Assembly (NCBI RefSeq): GCF_014529535.1
Contig: NW_023503493.1
Coordinates: 17,702,001-17,766,000 of the forward strand
Length of the DNA stretch: 64,000 nucleotides
Source of the DNA: Bradysia coprophila
Taxonomy: Eukaryota; Arthropoda; Insecta; Diptera; Sciaridae
Direction: 5' to 3'
Shown here: positions 24,066-38,690 of the stretch, piece after piece
Numbering within the stretch: position 1 is the first letter of the stretch
Layout of the letters: each line of letters opens with the position of its first letter
Program-made: the position numbers and the translations under genes
Notes under the pieces: generated by a model
The model's input: only the letters and a program-made list of their open reading frames with translations
Database searches by the model: none
What the model was told of the DNA's origin: nothing

Positions 24066-25114
24066 GCCCCGTACGAAGACAAATTTCATAAATTCCTATT
24101 TAAACAGCTATATACCGCTATATTTAACTATATTTCACTATAAATAAACATTTCACAGATAAATATATGCTATTATATAGCTCTATATGCCTGTATATAG
24201 CTCAATATAGCTGTATATAGGTATATATAGATGTCCATATATGGAATCCCCGAAACCCCACACACATAACAAATTATTTCCATGTTAACAGAAACTCTCT
24301 AAGTATCATTTTTCCCAAGATATTTCTATTTTACTAAAATCCAATATGGCCGCCGGCAGCCATTTTGTTAGGAGACCGGAAATAGTACCGACGCTTTACA
24401 TTCGTTAATACCTTTCAAACAAAAAAAAATTCATGAAATTCGGTCAAAATTTACTCGAGATATTGTCAAAATACACCACGTTCACTGTACTTCCGAGTAG
24501 CCAGATAAGAGCTCACTCCAAGAGACCTAGCTCACGCTCCGGAGAACATAATTTCATTAAAAAAATTTCCCTGATTGGTACGGTCAATACCTATCTAATA
24601 AAGCTAAAACAGACGAAATATGTTCAAATGTGGCCGACCTACAAGCAAAAACTGCTTGCCGCCCTGTGCCTGTTCCACACCAAGGGGTCTAACTCACGAG
24701 TCGGTCATCCGATTTCCATAAACTTTTTTTTTGTCGATCGGTATTGTAAATACCTTTTATTTGACGTATCACTTACAAGTTTAACGTTTAAATGTCCGGA
24801 GATATCTTCGAAAAACCGTAAAGCACTTATTGGGCCACAGCTCGGGAGGGGTCGATCCAAAATCACTCATCTTCGAACTTAGCCTGTCTTTTGACATTAC
24901 CAAACGGGAAAAAAAAGAATTTTCAAAATCGGATGCGTTTTACTCAAGTTATCGTGCAGACAGACAGACGGACAGACGGACAGACGGACATTTTTTTTTC
25001 GCGGATTTGGCATCTCTAGACAACCACAATAGGTTTCCCCTTACTCAGGGAGTCCAATTCGACGTGTTACAAACGTATGCGTAAACCTATAAGACCCCAG
25101 TACTTCGTACGGGT
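24066..25114. mobile_element. Nested dispersed element with CCCGTACGAAG ends and a GACG/GACA microsatellite
   Basis: CCCCGTACGAAG at the left and CTTCGTACGGG at the right are inverted. A pure (CAGA/CGGA) tract runs at about 24957-24990, next to CTCAGGGAGTCCAATTCGAC. The long ORF 24433-24882 has no known motif and is likely chance coding within the repeat. Confidence 0.5.
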
Positions 25115-26567
25115 CTAAAAAAACAATTTGGAAGAGTCTCACTCGTTTTTAAATTAAGAATTCGTTTTATTCAATGAAAGTATACTCTACGTATGTTTGT
25201 AGTTTCATTGGTTTTATTTAGTTCTAAAAATTTTCGGTGAGTACAGTGACGATAGCTCGATCAAATTGTAATATATAATACCCACTTAGTCACAATATGT
25301 CAAAGTTTAAACTTTTGTATGGCGAGACAAACATCTCAAATCAGACAATCCAACTTTTTCGTCTCTTTTACAACCTATGTCCAAAATTGAGCGCTTTTTG
25401 GTAACTTTGGGTGAGACTAGAATTTTTCGTGATAGATCCATTTCCGATCCTGTATGATGAGATAGATACTTTGCACGTAGGAAATCGAAAGATGGTACAA
25501 GTAATAGAGACGTCTTAGTAATAGCCAATGTAAATGGAAAAATATGAGTTTTTAACAAGAAATAAGGACTCATCAGCATTTCTACAATGATGAATTTATC
25601 ACGCAAGCTCCTAAAAATCTCCTAAGACCTAACACTAAAAACCTCATAAAATTCCTAAAATAGGAGGATTTTTAAAGCGTGGGAAGCCTGCCGTCTTTGG
25701 TTGCTTAACATTTTTTTTGCCTGTAATATCAATATTATTTCACGTTTCTGCGGCAGCAGCAGGTTATTATCGTATTATTTTACATGCAAACTTTGTGACT
25801 ATCAAAATGTAAATAAATTCTTGATTGCAATTTTTACTCTGCGTGACTGGTTAAAAAAGCGTTTTAGATTCTATGAATAGAATTGTGTGAGATTTGTAAT
25901 AAGTGAGGAGGACCTTACAAAGTCCAAATATCAATTTCCTGGGACGATTGAACTCTTGATTTTTTTCTAAGTTATAGTTATAGTCCACCGTCCAAACATT
26001 ATAGATCCAATTTAAGAGAAAACGATTTTTGAGTCAAAAAGTCAGTAAAAATGGAATGTAAAAGGCTAAGAATTTGTATGAATTTTTATTAAACTTTACG
26101 TTAAGGTTTAAAACAAGAACCTTCCAGGTTCGCTGAAAACGTTGCCTGTTCCTGTTTAATTGAATTTTTGCTGATTTTCAAAATTGAAATTAGAGTTTCC
26201 GTGTGAATTTTGTTGATCCAAGGAGAAACCGACACACGAAAATAAGACTTTCCCGAGTTACGTAACGGATTTGACATGCTGAGGACGTCGAGAGTAGTGC
26301 TTGAAACATGAAAAGTACGGTTTTCGACGTATGTTAGTATGTAAATCGTTTATGAAAATGTGAAACCCGCAATAATGGTCAGAAGTGTGTTCAACCATAA
26401 ATAGATTAGTTTGCGTTAGTGAAGCATCGACTACTTATAAATTTGGAATAATGTGGATCGTTCAGTCATTTTTATGTTATTCTTATATGTATAACCAAGT
26501 GTAACACTACAACACAGTTGACTCAATGTTTTCCAAATATTTAGTCCTCTATTTCATTGAGGAGATA

Positions 26568-26697
26568 CGGTGAACGACATCTCAAATGTCTCACTGTCAA
26601 ATTTTTCTGAGAATTTTATTGTGTCATTGCAAATTCACAATGACATTCTCTGAAAAAAATGACACTGAGACATTTGAGATGTAGTTCACTGTATTTC
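26568..26697. mobile_element. 130-bp hairpin MITE
   Basis: ACATCTCAAATGTCTCACTG near 26578 pairs with CACTGAGACATTTGAGATGT near 26663; the outer ends TACGGTGAAC / GTTCACTGTA extend the stem. Confidence 0.65.
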
Positions 26698-26807
26698 TAG
26701 AGCGTTAACAATTATATATACGCAGCCAACTCGTTTTCTTGAAAAACTTGACTTTAGGTGATGACCGTGATGACTTAGTCTTTCTTCGGTTATTTTCCAA
26801 AATAGGT

Positions 26808-27658
26808 CTACATATACTGTAATTGGTACTTATGCGGTACATCAAGGTTACAAACATCTGCAATTCAAATTAAAGTAAAAAATAATCTGGAAGAGAATAT
26901 TATCAGAGTGCAATGATAATGACAAAATGTACAAAATGTGTATTTAGTGGTGTCGACATTATTTTGTTGCAAGCAACTGAATCAATTTTAAATGCACGTG
27001 AGTTAATACGCATGTACTAGCACACAATTATGATTGTGTGTAAGGCATGTAGCGCAGTGCACCGACAACCAGTGCACACTAATACGAAGAATTGCAAATT
27101 GTACAAATTGTAACTTGTAACAATAAAAATGCAAAAGAGTGACTCAAACGAGTATCAGTTCGCTTATCATTACAAGGTGTCCTTCGCTTGTCCATCACGC
27201 GTTCCACGTCGTGATTTATAGCTATTGAGTTTCAAGTATGTATCAATACCTTTGTAATAATTGCTATTATTAAATCATTTTACATTGCGAATTTCTTATT
27301 AACAAAGACATCAGAGCCTCAATGGGAGTACGTACTTAGCTTCATTATTTAAATTAATCATAAAAGATTGAGAGGGAAGTCACTGTCCAAATTTCTATCA
27401 CAAATTCCATTTTTTTAATTCCAAAAAATTCAATTTTTTGTTCAAAAGTCGTACAACTAATGGTCACCCCATGTAAAGGGTGACTGTTATATTTCGATGT
27501 AAGAAATAAAATGAACTGAGGATCGTAACGTCTTACCATTATATTGATTACTTACCCACTTTAGCACTAAGCATAATGTATACGATAGCAGGTAGCAGCA
27601 CCATTTGCACGGAATAGCAGCCTTCTTCATACAACATATTCCTTCCTTCCAAACTGAG
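26808..27658 (-). CDS. Tentative last two exons of an unrecognised membrane protein
   Basis: Exon 27658-27556 follows a good acceptor (TTTCTTTTGTAG), reads LSLEGRNMLYEEGCYSVQM then VLLPAIVYIMLSAKV, and ends at GTAAGT in phase 1. Exon 26857-26808 follows TTTGAATTGCAG, keeps the frame, reads DVCNLDVPHKYQLQYM and stops (TAG 26810-26808). The hydrophobic run YSVQMVLLPAIVYIMLSA could be a membrane helix near the C-terminus. The first exon is also open in another frame, and no upstream exons were found in 27660-32250, so this could be a gene with long introns or a chance arrangement. Family not recognised. Confidence 0.35.
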
Positions 27659-28618
27659 CTACAAAAGAAAATTTCATTGACTTGTTCATCAGTGGGACTT
27701 TAATTGAAGAGAAAACCCTTAAAAATGCATTTGTTTACGAAAACAAGATTTTCATCAATTCAAATAATTAAAATCTCAGTCAGTCTTTGTCCAAATCGTA
27801 ACGTATTGGGCTTACACGTTTCAGAGCCGAAAAGTGTACATTTCAGTAAGTACCACCACAGACGACTCCTTTTACCCAAGGACAAAATTGAAACATTTCT
27901 GTCTATTATTATCGTTGTCTACCTTAGTCATCGTATATTATACAGTGACTATGGAAATGCGTGTCGTGTGTAAATACGCATACGTGACTGGTGTATAACT
28001 TCCTTACCAAACTTTATACGTGTCAGACGTAATCTTTTCTCAGTGTGCTGTCTGTTGTTTGTATGACCTCTTTAGTTATGTTTTCGATTACATTCGGATG
28101 ATATTGTAAAGAAACCAGAATTCAGGAGCTTTCATGAATTAGGTTCTCTCTAAAAAGTTTTCATATTTTATTTTGATGTGGAATATTATTGTAAGCGTTT
28201 TTATATTCTATCATACATCAAAATTTTGCTGATTTATCCTTTAATTGTAAAAAGTATTGGTAAAATTTACAGAATTACCAACGATCGTCAACATGCGACC
28301 AGCGCGCCATCTTAATTATTCACTAGAAGCTGTTACAAAAGTATCGGGATTTTTCTCAGAGAGGCAAACCAAATCTCCTTTAAATTTTAGAATTTGAGCC
28401 TTCAAATTTTGTTATTTAAATTCGTCCCTTTCAATCAACTTTATAAAAAAAACAACATATATTTTTGGCATAGTGTAGAATACTTTTTAGTTGCTATTTG
28501 TGTATGGAATTGAAATAAATTCATATGCGAGATTGCGATAACCTAATTTTAAGGAATTTTTGGGAATTTAATTCGCTAAAATAGGCCCTGGCTCCCTTTA
28601 AAGTTTAAACGCCATAGA

Positions 28619-28880
28619 GTAATAATCAACGTAAATATAGTGAGGAGGTCACGTGGCACGAAAGTTCGACACAAACGCCATCTCATCCCTTCGTTGAAAG
28701 CAAAAAATGGAATAGAAAGTCGGGCCATCTGTTGTGAGATAGTGAAAATATTTTTGTGAAATACAAGCAAATTGTAGTCAACCATTTTAAAAAAAGATGT
28801 CATTGGCATCGAACTTATGTGCTAGGCCGCGTGTCTGAATGGCATTACCTCCTCACTATATTTGCCTTGGTAATAATCAT
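28619..28880. mobile_element. MITE with TAAATATAGTGAGGAGGT ends
   Basis: GTAAATATAGTGAGGAGGT (from about 28631) is inverted at ACCTCCTCACTATATTTGCC (from about 28847); the outer TAATAATC also pairs loosely. The 77-codon ORF across it is not a gene. Confidence 0.55.
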
Positions 28881-30685
28881 CACATTCCTACACAGCTAGG
28901 AATGTAGTCTTTATCGCACATCTAGCATAAATACACAGTCTGTGGACATTTTTTTCTTTCTAAACTGCCGATTAAAGAATTTAGATTTGCGTTCCGCTCG
29001 AAACTTTCCACTTATCAATGTAAATATTTGGAAAAGAGGTCCGTAATCTACACTACTGTATACATTATGTAGATTTTTAATTATATTTGCTGTTCAGTAC
29101 CGTATTGGGTCCGAATTATAAAAACAGCATGACAATTTAATTCAATTGATTCAATTTATTACATAGAAGTACTTTCGGTTCGCCTTGCACACACATTCAT
29201 ACACTTTTGCATTTTCATTTTCTTAAAGCGATGCTTCCTCATTATTGTTGTTGATAAGAGTAGAGTCAGTTGGTACGTGATATTCAAACGAGAACGTTGA
29301 TCTCTCGCGTACTTTGTCTATTCAAATTCGAGTATATAATTGTTTAATTTCGATTTCAACAAATCAATATATATTTAGTCTGGCGTATACACTGGTACTG
29401 CTTTGAGCCAAGAATTTTATTGATTTTCTTATTTTTGTTACTTTATTGCTTTTATATTAAAATGCGTTCCATTTGTCAAAGTTTACAATTTAATTTATTG
29501 AGAAAATTTGGCCATCAGTTAACGCTTACAAAATTATGTAAAAGAAAAGATGTTTAAAATGTATAATTAGAATAAGTCGGTGTAATGTGAAAAAAACTAG
29601 GTTCGGATAACTCGAAATTCTAAAAGTGTAACTAAAAGTTGAATGAACGAAAATTGTCAGTTGTTACAGTTGTTTGGCATTCATATTTACCAGCAGAGTG
29701 TACTTACTCATACACGCTGTTTTATTTCCATTTCTCTAATTAATTTCGAAACGTGGTATTTTGCATCAAACGTGTACGGCGCACTATGCATATAATGGTC
29801 ACTTTGATAGAATTGAATACATTCGAGACAAAATTTAATCATTTAAATGAAAGTGGCTTCAGTTAGTGTCACCACTTATTGTTATAGCGGCATTTTTACT
29901 CAGTTTGCGGTAATACATTTTTTTGAACGTCTAAGGGTTCGATCACTCCCCGAAGCGTGCAAATAGTTTAGAAGAACCAACATCGAGTATCGAATTTGAA
30001 AAAGCCAAAATTTGCTTCATTTACGATTTTTGCGTGGTACGCGAGGTATTTTACACAGAAAATCACTCCTTGAAGTACTAGATTTACGAACATGAATACA
30101 TTTCGATTCAAGTTGGCCCTGACCATTGGTTTGGTTTTACAAATTTTCAGTTGGCCTTTTTTCATACTAGTTATTAGACCTAGTCAAAAAAAGTGAAAAT
30201 CCGTTTGTACAAAATTATCAAAATTAACCATAAATAGAGAAATATGGGTAACGTAATATACAGAGTAGTGAGAGTGCTAATGAAATAAATAAAGTGAACA
30301 AGGATGCATGGAATTCTCATTCTGTATCAAACGATGGTTGTAAATCGTTTTTGTTGAAAAATTTATTCATTTCAAACAATAGACAGGAATCGCTTTGCGT
30401 TTAGGTCTTTTGCTATATAGATCGAAATTAGTATGATTCGTAGTGGACATCAGTGGATGTGCTTTGCACACATCGGCGCTACATTAGGGAAAGTTTTCAG
30501 TGTTAAATCTCCAATCAGATCAGTTTCAGGAAGTAGACCTAGTTGGAGATTTCAAGTTTGAATGTGTTCCTTACAGTAGCATCGATATGTGCAACAGAAA
30601 GCAACACTACAGATCATACTAATTCCACTCTGTAATGTGATTTGACGATTGACTCAGACATTGACTCATTCCTACAGTCAGAGAC
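28881..30685. other. Gene-poor AT-rich stretch
   Basis: No exon with both splice sites and convincing composition was found. A 65-codon minus ORF (29968-30165) contains a hydrophobic run but lacks support. Confidence 0.45.
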
Positions 30686-30850
30686 AGTGAAATTTCAACA
30701 TGCTGTTTGCAGCTGATCCACATATCCAATCAAAACTCTTTATACGGTTGAAGTTGCAACATGCATGCTCATGGTAGTGGTAAAACCGTACAAAGACGTA
30801 TAAAGAAGTTTTGATTGTTTGAAGCAAACATACTGAAATTTTACTGACTC
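30686..30850. mobile_element. CAGCTGAT/GGTAGTGG MITE family, copy 2
   Basis: Ends GACAGTGAAATTTCAACATG and (inverted) GTCAGTAAAATTTCAGTATG; the inner arms pair TCAAAACTCTTTATACG with CGTATAAAGAAGTTTTGA. The loop carries GTAGTGGTAAAACCGTA as in copy 1 (12256-12415). Confidence 0.65.
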
Positions 30851-32251
30851 TAACTGTGGATTTACTTCTAAAAAAATTATCGCTCTGTTCTACATGACTT
30901 TGAAACGATTTTCGCTCGAACCATGTTACCTTGAACAATTTTTTTTTAAGAATTCCCAGTCCATTTTTGATTCGATTAAATTAATTAATTTCATCCAATT
31001 TTAATACGACTTCTTAAATGTTGTTTAAAATACATCAAAATTCGATTGTCTTAATGAACCTCTTAAGATCTATTGTGATCGACTTAATGAATTTAATGGA
31101 TAAAAAACAGCCTCTATTTGTAACACACTGTTCACACACATACATGAGGAATACTCAGCATTTAGAACTACTTATTATATCACCTCAATGAACAAAACAT
31201 TCTTCTCATAGCGAATAATTGGCAAATAATTTAAGAAGAAAAAAACCCGAACTTGAGCTACACATTCTCGTTTACCATTTTTTACTTTGGAAACAAAACA
31301 AGTTACTGAAGAAAAAAAACGTTTGAACACTTTTTATCTTTTTGTATTTTGGCTAGACAATTGAAATGTTTTCGTTAGATACACTTCGGTATACCTAGTT
31401 GTTTCATAAGTAACAAAAAAAACATTCTGTACAGAAACGTTTTTTGTGAAGTAACATCAGTTTTGCTTGTGAGATCATCCATTCTACAGGCAAATAAAAA
31501 CCACTCTGCAGCCTGTTGTGTTTCTAAATTACCATTTGACTTTCAGAGTTAAGCTATTTTCGTTTAGACGTTCAGTGTTCCCTGTGTATACGACATATTA
31601 CCCATCAACTACGTAATTAATGTTTGTGTTAATGAATTGTGTTATTTTACTAGTTACACTCTAAAAAGTGCAGTAGCCTCACAACCCATCGTCAAATATA
31701 TCCAAACCATTTAAGATTTTCCACAAAATTTTACGTTTAACAAAATGGAGTTTTCACATTACCCGACTCTAAGACACTATCGATATTAATCAATAAACTC
31801 AGTTCCAATATTAAAAGTCTATTTTTAAGACACTCCGTCAGAAGACCTTTTTTCTTCGTTTTATCAATGAAAAGTGATAACATAATTTAATGCAAAGTTC
31901 AATCCGAGCACGAGAGTAGCAACGAGCATCCAATGCGCGCATAAACCAATTCCATTATCGGTTCAACAAAATATACATAAATCGGAGAGCCATTCATTCA
32001 TTTATTGTATTAAAATCTCAAACAAAAATATTTTGAATTGAAATTGAACTAAATAAGTCATTGGAACAACAATAAATAGACGTAAATTCATTGATGTTAA
32101 AATGTAACAAGAGAGATAAAAATAACAATTTGACATCAATAAACAGAAAAATTATTTTCTGAATTTAGAATGAGTTGTACGATCTCATTCTAAGTTTAAG
32201 TTGAACTTTTAATTGAACTATCAATGGAACTGGAAAATATTATTAAATCAT
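30851..32251. other. Gene-poor AT-rich stretch
   Basis: Nothing recognised beyond homopolymer runs. Confidence 0.5.
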
Positions 32252-32425
32252 TTATTGATATAAATGGGCTCCAATTCTCGGTAGTCCTTCGTTGGTTGAA
32301 GATAGAAAATATAGCTGCTTTGACTGCGAACGGCGCAGATTATTGATTTTCTGTTGTGGACCAGTCGTAAATTTAGAATGTTTCCTATAATAATCAATTT
32401 GTTGGCACGACTTATATACAGACAT
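32252..32425 (-). CDS. Candidate small protein (57 aa), unrecognised
   Basis: The ATG at 32425-32423 sits in a good insect context (AAAAAAATG). The product begins MSVYKSCQQIDYYRKHSKFT and ends GLPRIGAHLYQ; it is basic, not low-complexity, and has no signal peptide. Immediately at the stop, CAATAAATG supplies an AATAAA poly(A) signal on the same strand. It lies about 270 bp upstream of, and divergent from, the glutamate dehydrogenase start, so the two could share a promoter region. Could also be chance. Confidence 0.3.
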   Translation of the reverse strand: MSVYKSCQQIDYYRKHSKFTTGPQQKINNLRRSQSKQLYFLSSTNEGLPRIGAHLYQ

Positions 32426-32590
32426 TTTTTTCACACGTCACACCCACGACAAAACAACAGAAAGAACAAAAACAAAACAGAAATATCTTTCCACTCCACA
32501 AACATTTCATTTTCAACGATCAGTCTCGCATTGGCCAATCCATGATCTAAACATAAATCAACCTAACAATTTATTCGAGACACTTCGTGA

Positions 32591-34628
<2,038 letters not shown>

Positions 34629-34859
34629 ATGGATGGATGCTAGTGCAACATCATTACCACCAATATTATACAATCAACATACCATCATTGTTAAGCTTTT
34701 GCTGTATTTTTAATTTTTGTCATGCCAGAGGCAATAAGGCATCCCAAATTCACTTTTTTAGAATAACATAATATTAAGCATGTACAACGAATCAAATTTC
34801 GAAATCATTGTTTCGTGAAGACTTTACCAATAAAAATCAAAAGTTTTGTCAAGGTTAAG

Positions 34860-35181
34860 TTTGCATTTCATTTTTCGACGAAAATAATGGTGCGACTATA
34901 TACACTCTCTTTCTGCATCCTCGGGTTTTATCCTCGCGGGTAGCAATGACTCGAAATAGTTATTTTGCTAACATGTGCCCAAATGGAAATTTTGCGCAAT
35001 AGATGTGAAGATTGTCAACCCGAGGCGAAGCCGATGTTAACAACACATTGGAGTGGGATCTTCATTTTTCCAAACGAAAATAAATTTACGCACTATTTTG
35101 ATTGCACTGCTGTACATAAATTATGATTTCTAGCTAGATGTCTCACTGATCATTGATTTTTCATCTCTCAGTCTGTTGATC
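34860..35181. other. Intergenic downstream of glutamate dehydrogenase
   Basis: No gene or repeat recognised. Confidence 0.5.
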
Positions 35182-35189
35182 CTATCGAC

Positions 35190-35637
35190 CGGGCATGGAA
35201 ATAATATTTTTTCCCGGCAATAAAAAAAACTTATTTCCCGGTCCATACATTTCCCTGTGCTTTGTTCGGCGAAGCCTCGATTTTCCACTGCACTGAAAAA
35301 TTGACCACACGAGAAACGACGACTTTCTGAAGAAACGGCGAGTTCCTGAAGAAGAGGTGAGTAGTCGACGATTCTTCATGATCTCACTTTTTTGATGTCG
35401 TCATTTCTTGTGGCCTTTTCAACACTACGAACAATTCTCAAACATATTAAAAAACAGCAGTTTCCTGAAGAAAAGAAGAGTTCTATAGGAATCGACGACT
35501 ACTCACTGTTTCTTCAGAAAGTCGTCGTTTCTCGTGTCGTTGATTTTTCAGTGCAATCGATCTCCCAGTATTCAATTTTTTTGCTAACAAATTTCCCGGT
35601 AATTAGGTATCACGGTACCACTTTATTTCCATACCCG
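35190..35637. mobile_element. hAT-like MITE with TTTCCCGG motifs
   Basis: Ends CGGGCATGGAAATAA / TTATTTCCATACCCG. The flanks CTATCGAC (35182-35189) and CTATCGAT (35638-35645) match at 7 of 8. An inner stem pairs GAAACGACGACTTTCTGAAG with CTTCAGAAAGTCGTCGTTTC. TTTCCCGG motifs near both ends recall the element at 4495-5847. Confidence 0.7.
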
Positions 35638-35645
35638 CTATCGAT

Positions 35646-36790
35646 GTTTTAAGAAAGTTTTTTTTTCAGAAATTCGTAGAAAAAGCAAAGCCGGACATTC
35701 TACGCGAGATTTAAAAAAAACTTCTCTTATCTATCCAAGTACTACTTTCTTAAAGGCAGTCGAAACCAGTTTCATAAATCTTAGAGAACCGGTTTCGGTT
35801 GAGTGAACCGGTTTTTAATACTGGTTTCAGAATCAGTATTGCATTGTCTAGTATACCACAATTAAATTAATCTTCACAAACGAGTTCACGCACCAACCTT
35901 ATTTTGCAGCGTGTTGTCATTTGTTTTGGAATTTGCCGATATGAAATTTCCTTTTTTTTATTATTATTTTCATGCGCAAAAAAATGAACTTCGTTCCATC
36001 CACGACGTAAACGATAAGAGAGTCAGTACCGTTTAGAAGATAGTCGAGTTACTACACTATAGAAGCGCATTGAGTGTAGTCAGATATACGGTTCTAGTCC
36101 ATATCAGAATGGTTGCGTAGCTACGGAATTACAAAATATTCCTTTTGAGCTGTAAAATATTCCTATTTTCGTAATGCGAAAAAAATGTTTGTTTTTTTTA
36201 GTCAAAAAACAATTTACAAACAAATTCATGTTCATGACTACGCATCGTGATGAAATTTTGGTATTTCTTTCTTCCGATAAAGAGGTCAATTTAAGACATA
36301 AAATATGAATGGAAATCAAAATAACACACAACACAAACATTTAATCAAACAACAACCCGGTGTGTTTTTTATACAAAAATGTAATTAATTTGTGTTTTTG
36401 TTTCAATCCGTCTATCGTGTACTGTTAAAAGTAATACTGATATACAATGCACCACAACAGTGCCGTAGCTACTAACGGGGCGGGTAAAATTTTGCACTTA
36501 TAGGTAGCAAGCTAAATATTACAGGACTTAATATTCGTCCAATGGGTTGTGATTTTCGCCATTTTAAGAAGAAGAAAGACGTTTCAGGTCTATGACGACG
36601 CTCAGTAAATACACGATTTGTGAAACTATTTATGTTTCAGGCATGTAGTATACGTTGAATAAATTGGTTTATTGAGTCTATATCTCAATTTCAATAGATG
36701 ATTGAAGTGAAAAATCAAAAAGAAAATGTTGACATTTGCGCTGGCGATCAGTTTCGACGGTCGAACCATGAACTTTCATCACAACCCATT
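35646..36790. other. Intergenic, no gene recognised
   Basis: A short run of imperfect repeats of AACCGGTTT occurs near 35760-35830. Nothing else. Confidence 0.5.
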
Positions 36791-36798
36791 GCAATGAT

Positions 36799-37071
36799 CA
36801 AGGTTCTGAAAGAACAGGTTAAGACACCCACGAGGGCGGCTGACACACAAATTTTGACAAATAGATGCTATTTATTGAACATACTCATTACAGATTGTTT
36901 GAAGAAAAAACTTGAAGAAACTTGAAGAAAAAAAATTGTTTTTATCAGGTTGACATTTCAAACAATCTGTATTGAGTATGTTCAATAAATAGCATCTATT
37001 TGTCAAAATTTGTGTGTCACCGCCTTCTTGATCAACTCAGATGTGTCTTAATCTGTTCTTTCAGAACCTTG
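36799..37071. mobile_element. hAT-like foldback MITE, CAAGGTTCTG ends
   Basis: Arms of about 115 bp (CAAGGTTCTGAAAGAACAGG ... and complement) around a short A-rich loop. Identical 8-bp flanks GCAATGAT (36791-36798, 37072-37079). The 75-codon ORF at 36698 runs through one arm and is not a gene. Confidence 0.87.
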
Positions 37072-37610
37072 GCAATGATGGCCCAGCCATACCTAAGAAT
37101 CAGTTATTACACAACATTTATGTACCACACTCTACTGAAAAATTATTTTCGAGAAGAAGTAGAGTAACGACATGTTGGCAGTATGTGCCGGTTAAGAAAA
37201 TTATGGTCAATAAAACGTTTTTCTAACTTTATTTATTTCGAGTATAAATACAATATCCGGTGACGTATATTAGTAGAGGTTCCACTTCATACAAAAGACA
37301 ATTGAATAGTGCAAAATTGGACCATCGGTAAATATGGACTTCCAGAGGTAGGTTTGATGAATTATTGTGAAATCTCCATGACCATAGCTATTTATAGCTC
37401 AAATGAAAGATGAAAGTCCAAAGTTTTTTTTTTTAAACACTTTAGTTTTCCGAATTTTCCTTTTTCATGTGACTTTTCGGAGCTTTTCTTCAATGTCAGA
37501 AAAAAAGTTGAGTTTCAAAATGAGATAACTCGTGAAATATAATTTTTACAAGGAAACTTTGTTCCGAGGATTTGTTCGCCATGAAATTCTCTACAGAAAT
37601 AAGGTAGCAG

Positions 37611-37892
37611 TAGGCATGTTCACTTAAAAATATCATCAATCGATGATAAAATTTCCAAATAATCGATACTATATCAATCGAATGTTTTATCGATAATCGA
37701 TAAATTTCGACTGATAATCAACAAATATCCACTGAAAATCGAATTATCAGTCTATATTTGCCGATTATCAGTCGATATTTATCGATTATCGATAAAACAT
37801 TCGATTGATATTGATTTTCTGAAAATATCGATAATCGATTCCAGGGAAATAATCGATATTTTATCAATCGAATGAATTATCGAACATGCCTA
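37611..37892. mobile_element. hAT-like MITE with TAGGCATGTTC ends and ATCGATAATCGAT repeats
   Basis: Inverted ends TAGGCATGTTC / GAACATGCCTA with identical 8-bp flanks GGTAGCAG (37603-37610, 37893-37900). The interior is a palindrome-rich array of TCGATTATCGATAAAACATTCG and related strings. Confidence 0.88.
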
Positions 37893-37944
37893 GGTAGCAG
37901 TCATCTTTAAAGGTGACGGATCTGGAAGCGATTTTCCGCATATT

Positions 37945-38690
37945 ACCACCATATAATGCTAGGAGTTGAAAAATAATAATATGCGATGAAATAGAAGTTG
38001 AAATGTTTAGGTGTACATATTTCATCATAGATGCATCCAAACCCCATAAGTCCCTATTTGGCCTAAAAGCACATAAAATTACTTTCAAATGATACCCCAC
38101 ACGGACACGACCATGTACGTTTTGTGTACCTCGAGAAATTTTTATAAGAACAGTGTTGAGAATTATGGCTTAGAAACACTCGTGGAAATCATAATCAAGA
38201 TAGCCATTGAAACAAACTGCATCAAAGTGGACACTGACTGAATGGAGTAGAAAATTATAACAAGAAAAGCCTTAGTGACAATTGTACGATCGTGGAATAA
38301 AGGTGAATTCACGGGGACAGCATCCCCAATCGAAATCGTTTCATTGTAGAACAGTATAATTCCCAACAAACAGTGTAAGTCTTCGGTTAAAAACTTCAAC
38401 TGCACATATTTCAGTGTGGATGAATTTTAAAACCATCAAGTCCCTATTCGGCTCAATAGTACATGTGATTACCTTTCTAATGACACCCCACATGACCCTG
38501 TACGGCTCGTGTGATTGGAGAAATGTTTGTAAGAAAATTGCAATTTTTCGGTTTTTGCTCACCTTTCACCAGCCACACAAGCTTCGAAGAATTTTTTTGA
38601 AAGTGGTTTTGGCTTCTGAGGGTCGAAGTCCTTTCTAGGTACATATAAAAAATTCCAATAGAAAATGCGTCCGATTTCGGTAGGCTGTTT
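37945..38690 (+). repeat. One-armed copy of the 48570-49390 foldback family
   Basis: Begins with ATGAAATAGAAGTTGAAATG and runs through CACATATTTCAGTGTGGATG to GGTACATATAAAAAATTCCA, in the same order as 48965-49380. About 210 bp (roughly 38150-38360) interrupt it. ORFs on both strands here are repeat-derived. Confidence 0.65.

Larger units (their letters stand above)
22975..25690. mobile_element. Large hAT-like non-autonomous element with CCTCCTAAAATTCC repeats
   Basis: Ends CAGGTCTCCCAC / GTGGGAAGCCTG are near-perfect inverted repeats. The flanking target sequence CCGTCTT is shared (22968-22974 and 25691-25697), 7 identical bases. Just inside each end are repeats of CCTCCTAAAATTCC or its complement. 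The interior holds a fragment of the foldback family at 23570-23770 and another inserted element at 24066-25114. No transposase ORF. The 2.7 kb insertion separates sequence that may once have been one exon. Confidence 0.7.

Noticed and set aside
24433-24882. 149-codon ORF within the 24066-25114 element
   Set aside because: No motif; lies in a dispersed repeat; composition is chance-like.
29968-30165. Hydrophobic minus ORF as an upstream exon of the 26808-27658 gene
   Set aside because: No acceptor/donor pair gives a compatible phase and convincing composition.
36698-36925. 75-codon ORF rich in Lys/Glu
   Set aside because: Mostly one arm of the hAT MITE 36799-37071.
37611-37892. CRISPR-like or regulatory array of TCGATTATCGAT units
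   Set aside because: Units are irregular and palindromic, with TIRs and an 8-bp duplication: a MITE.
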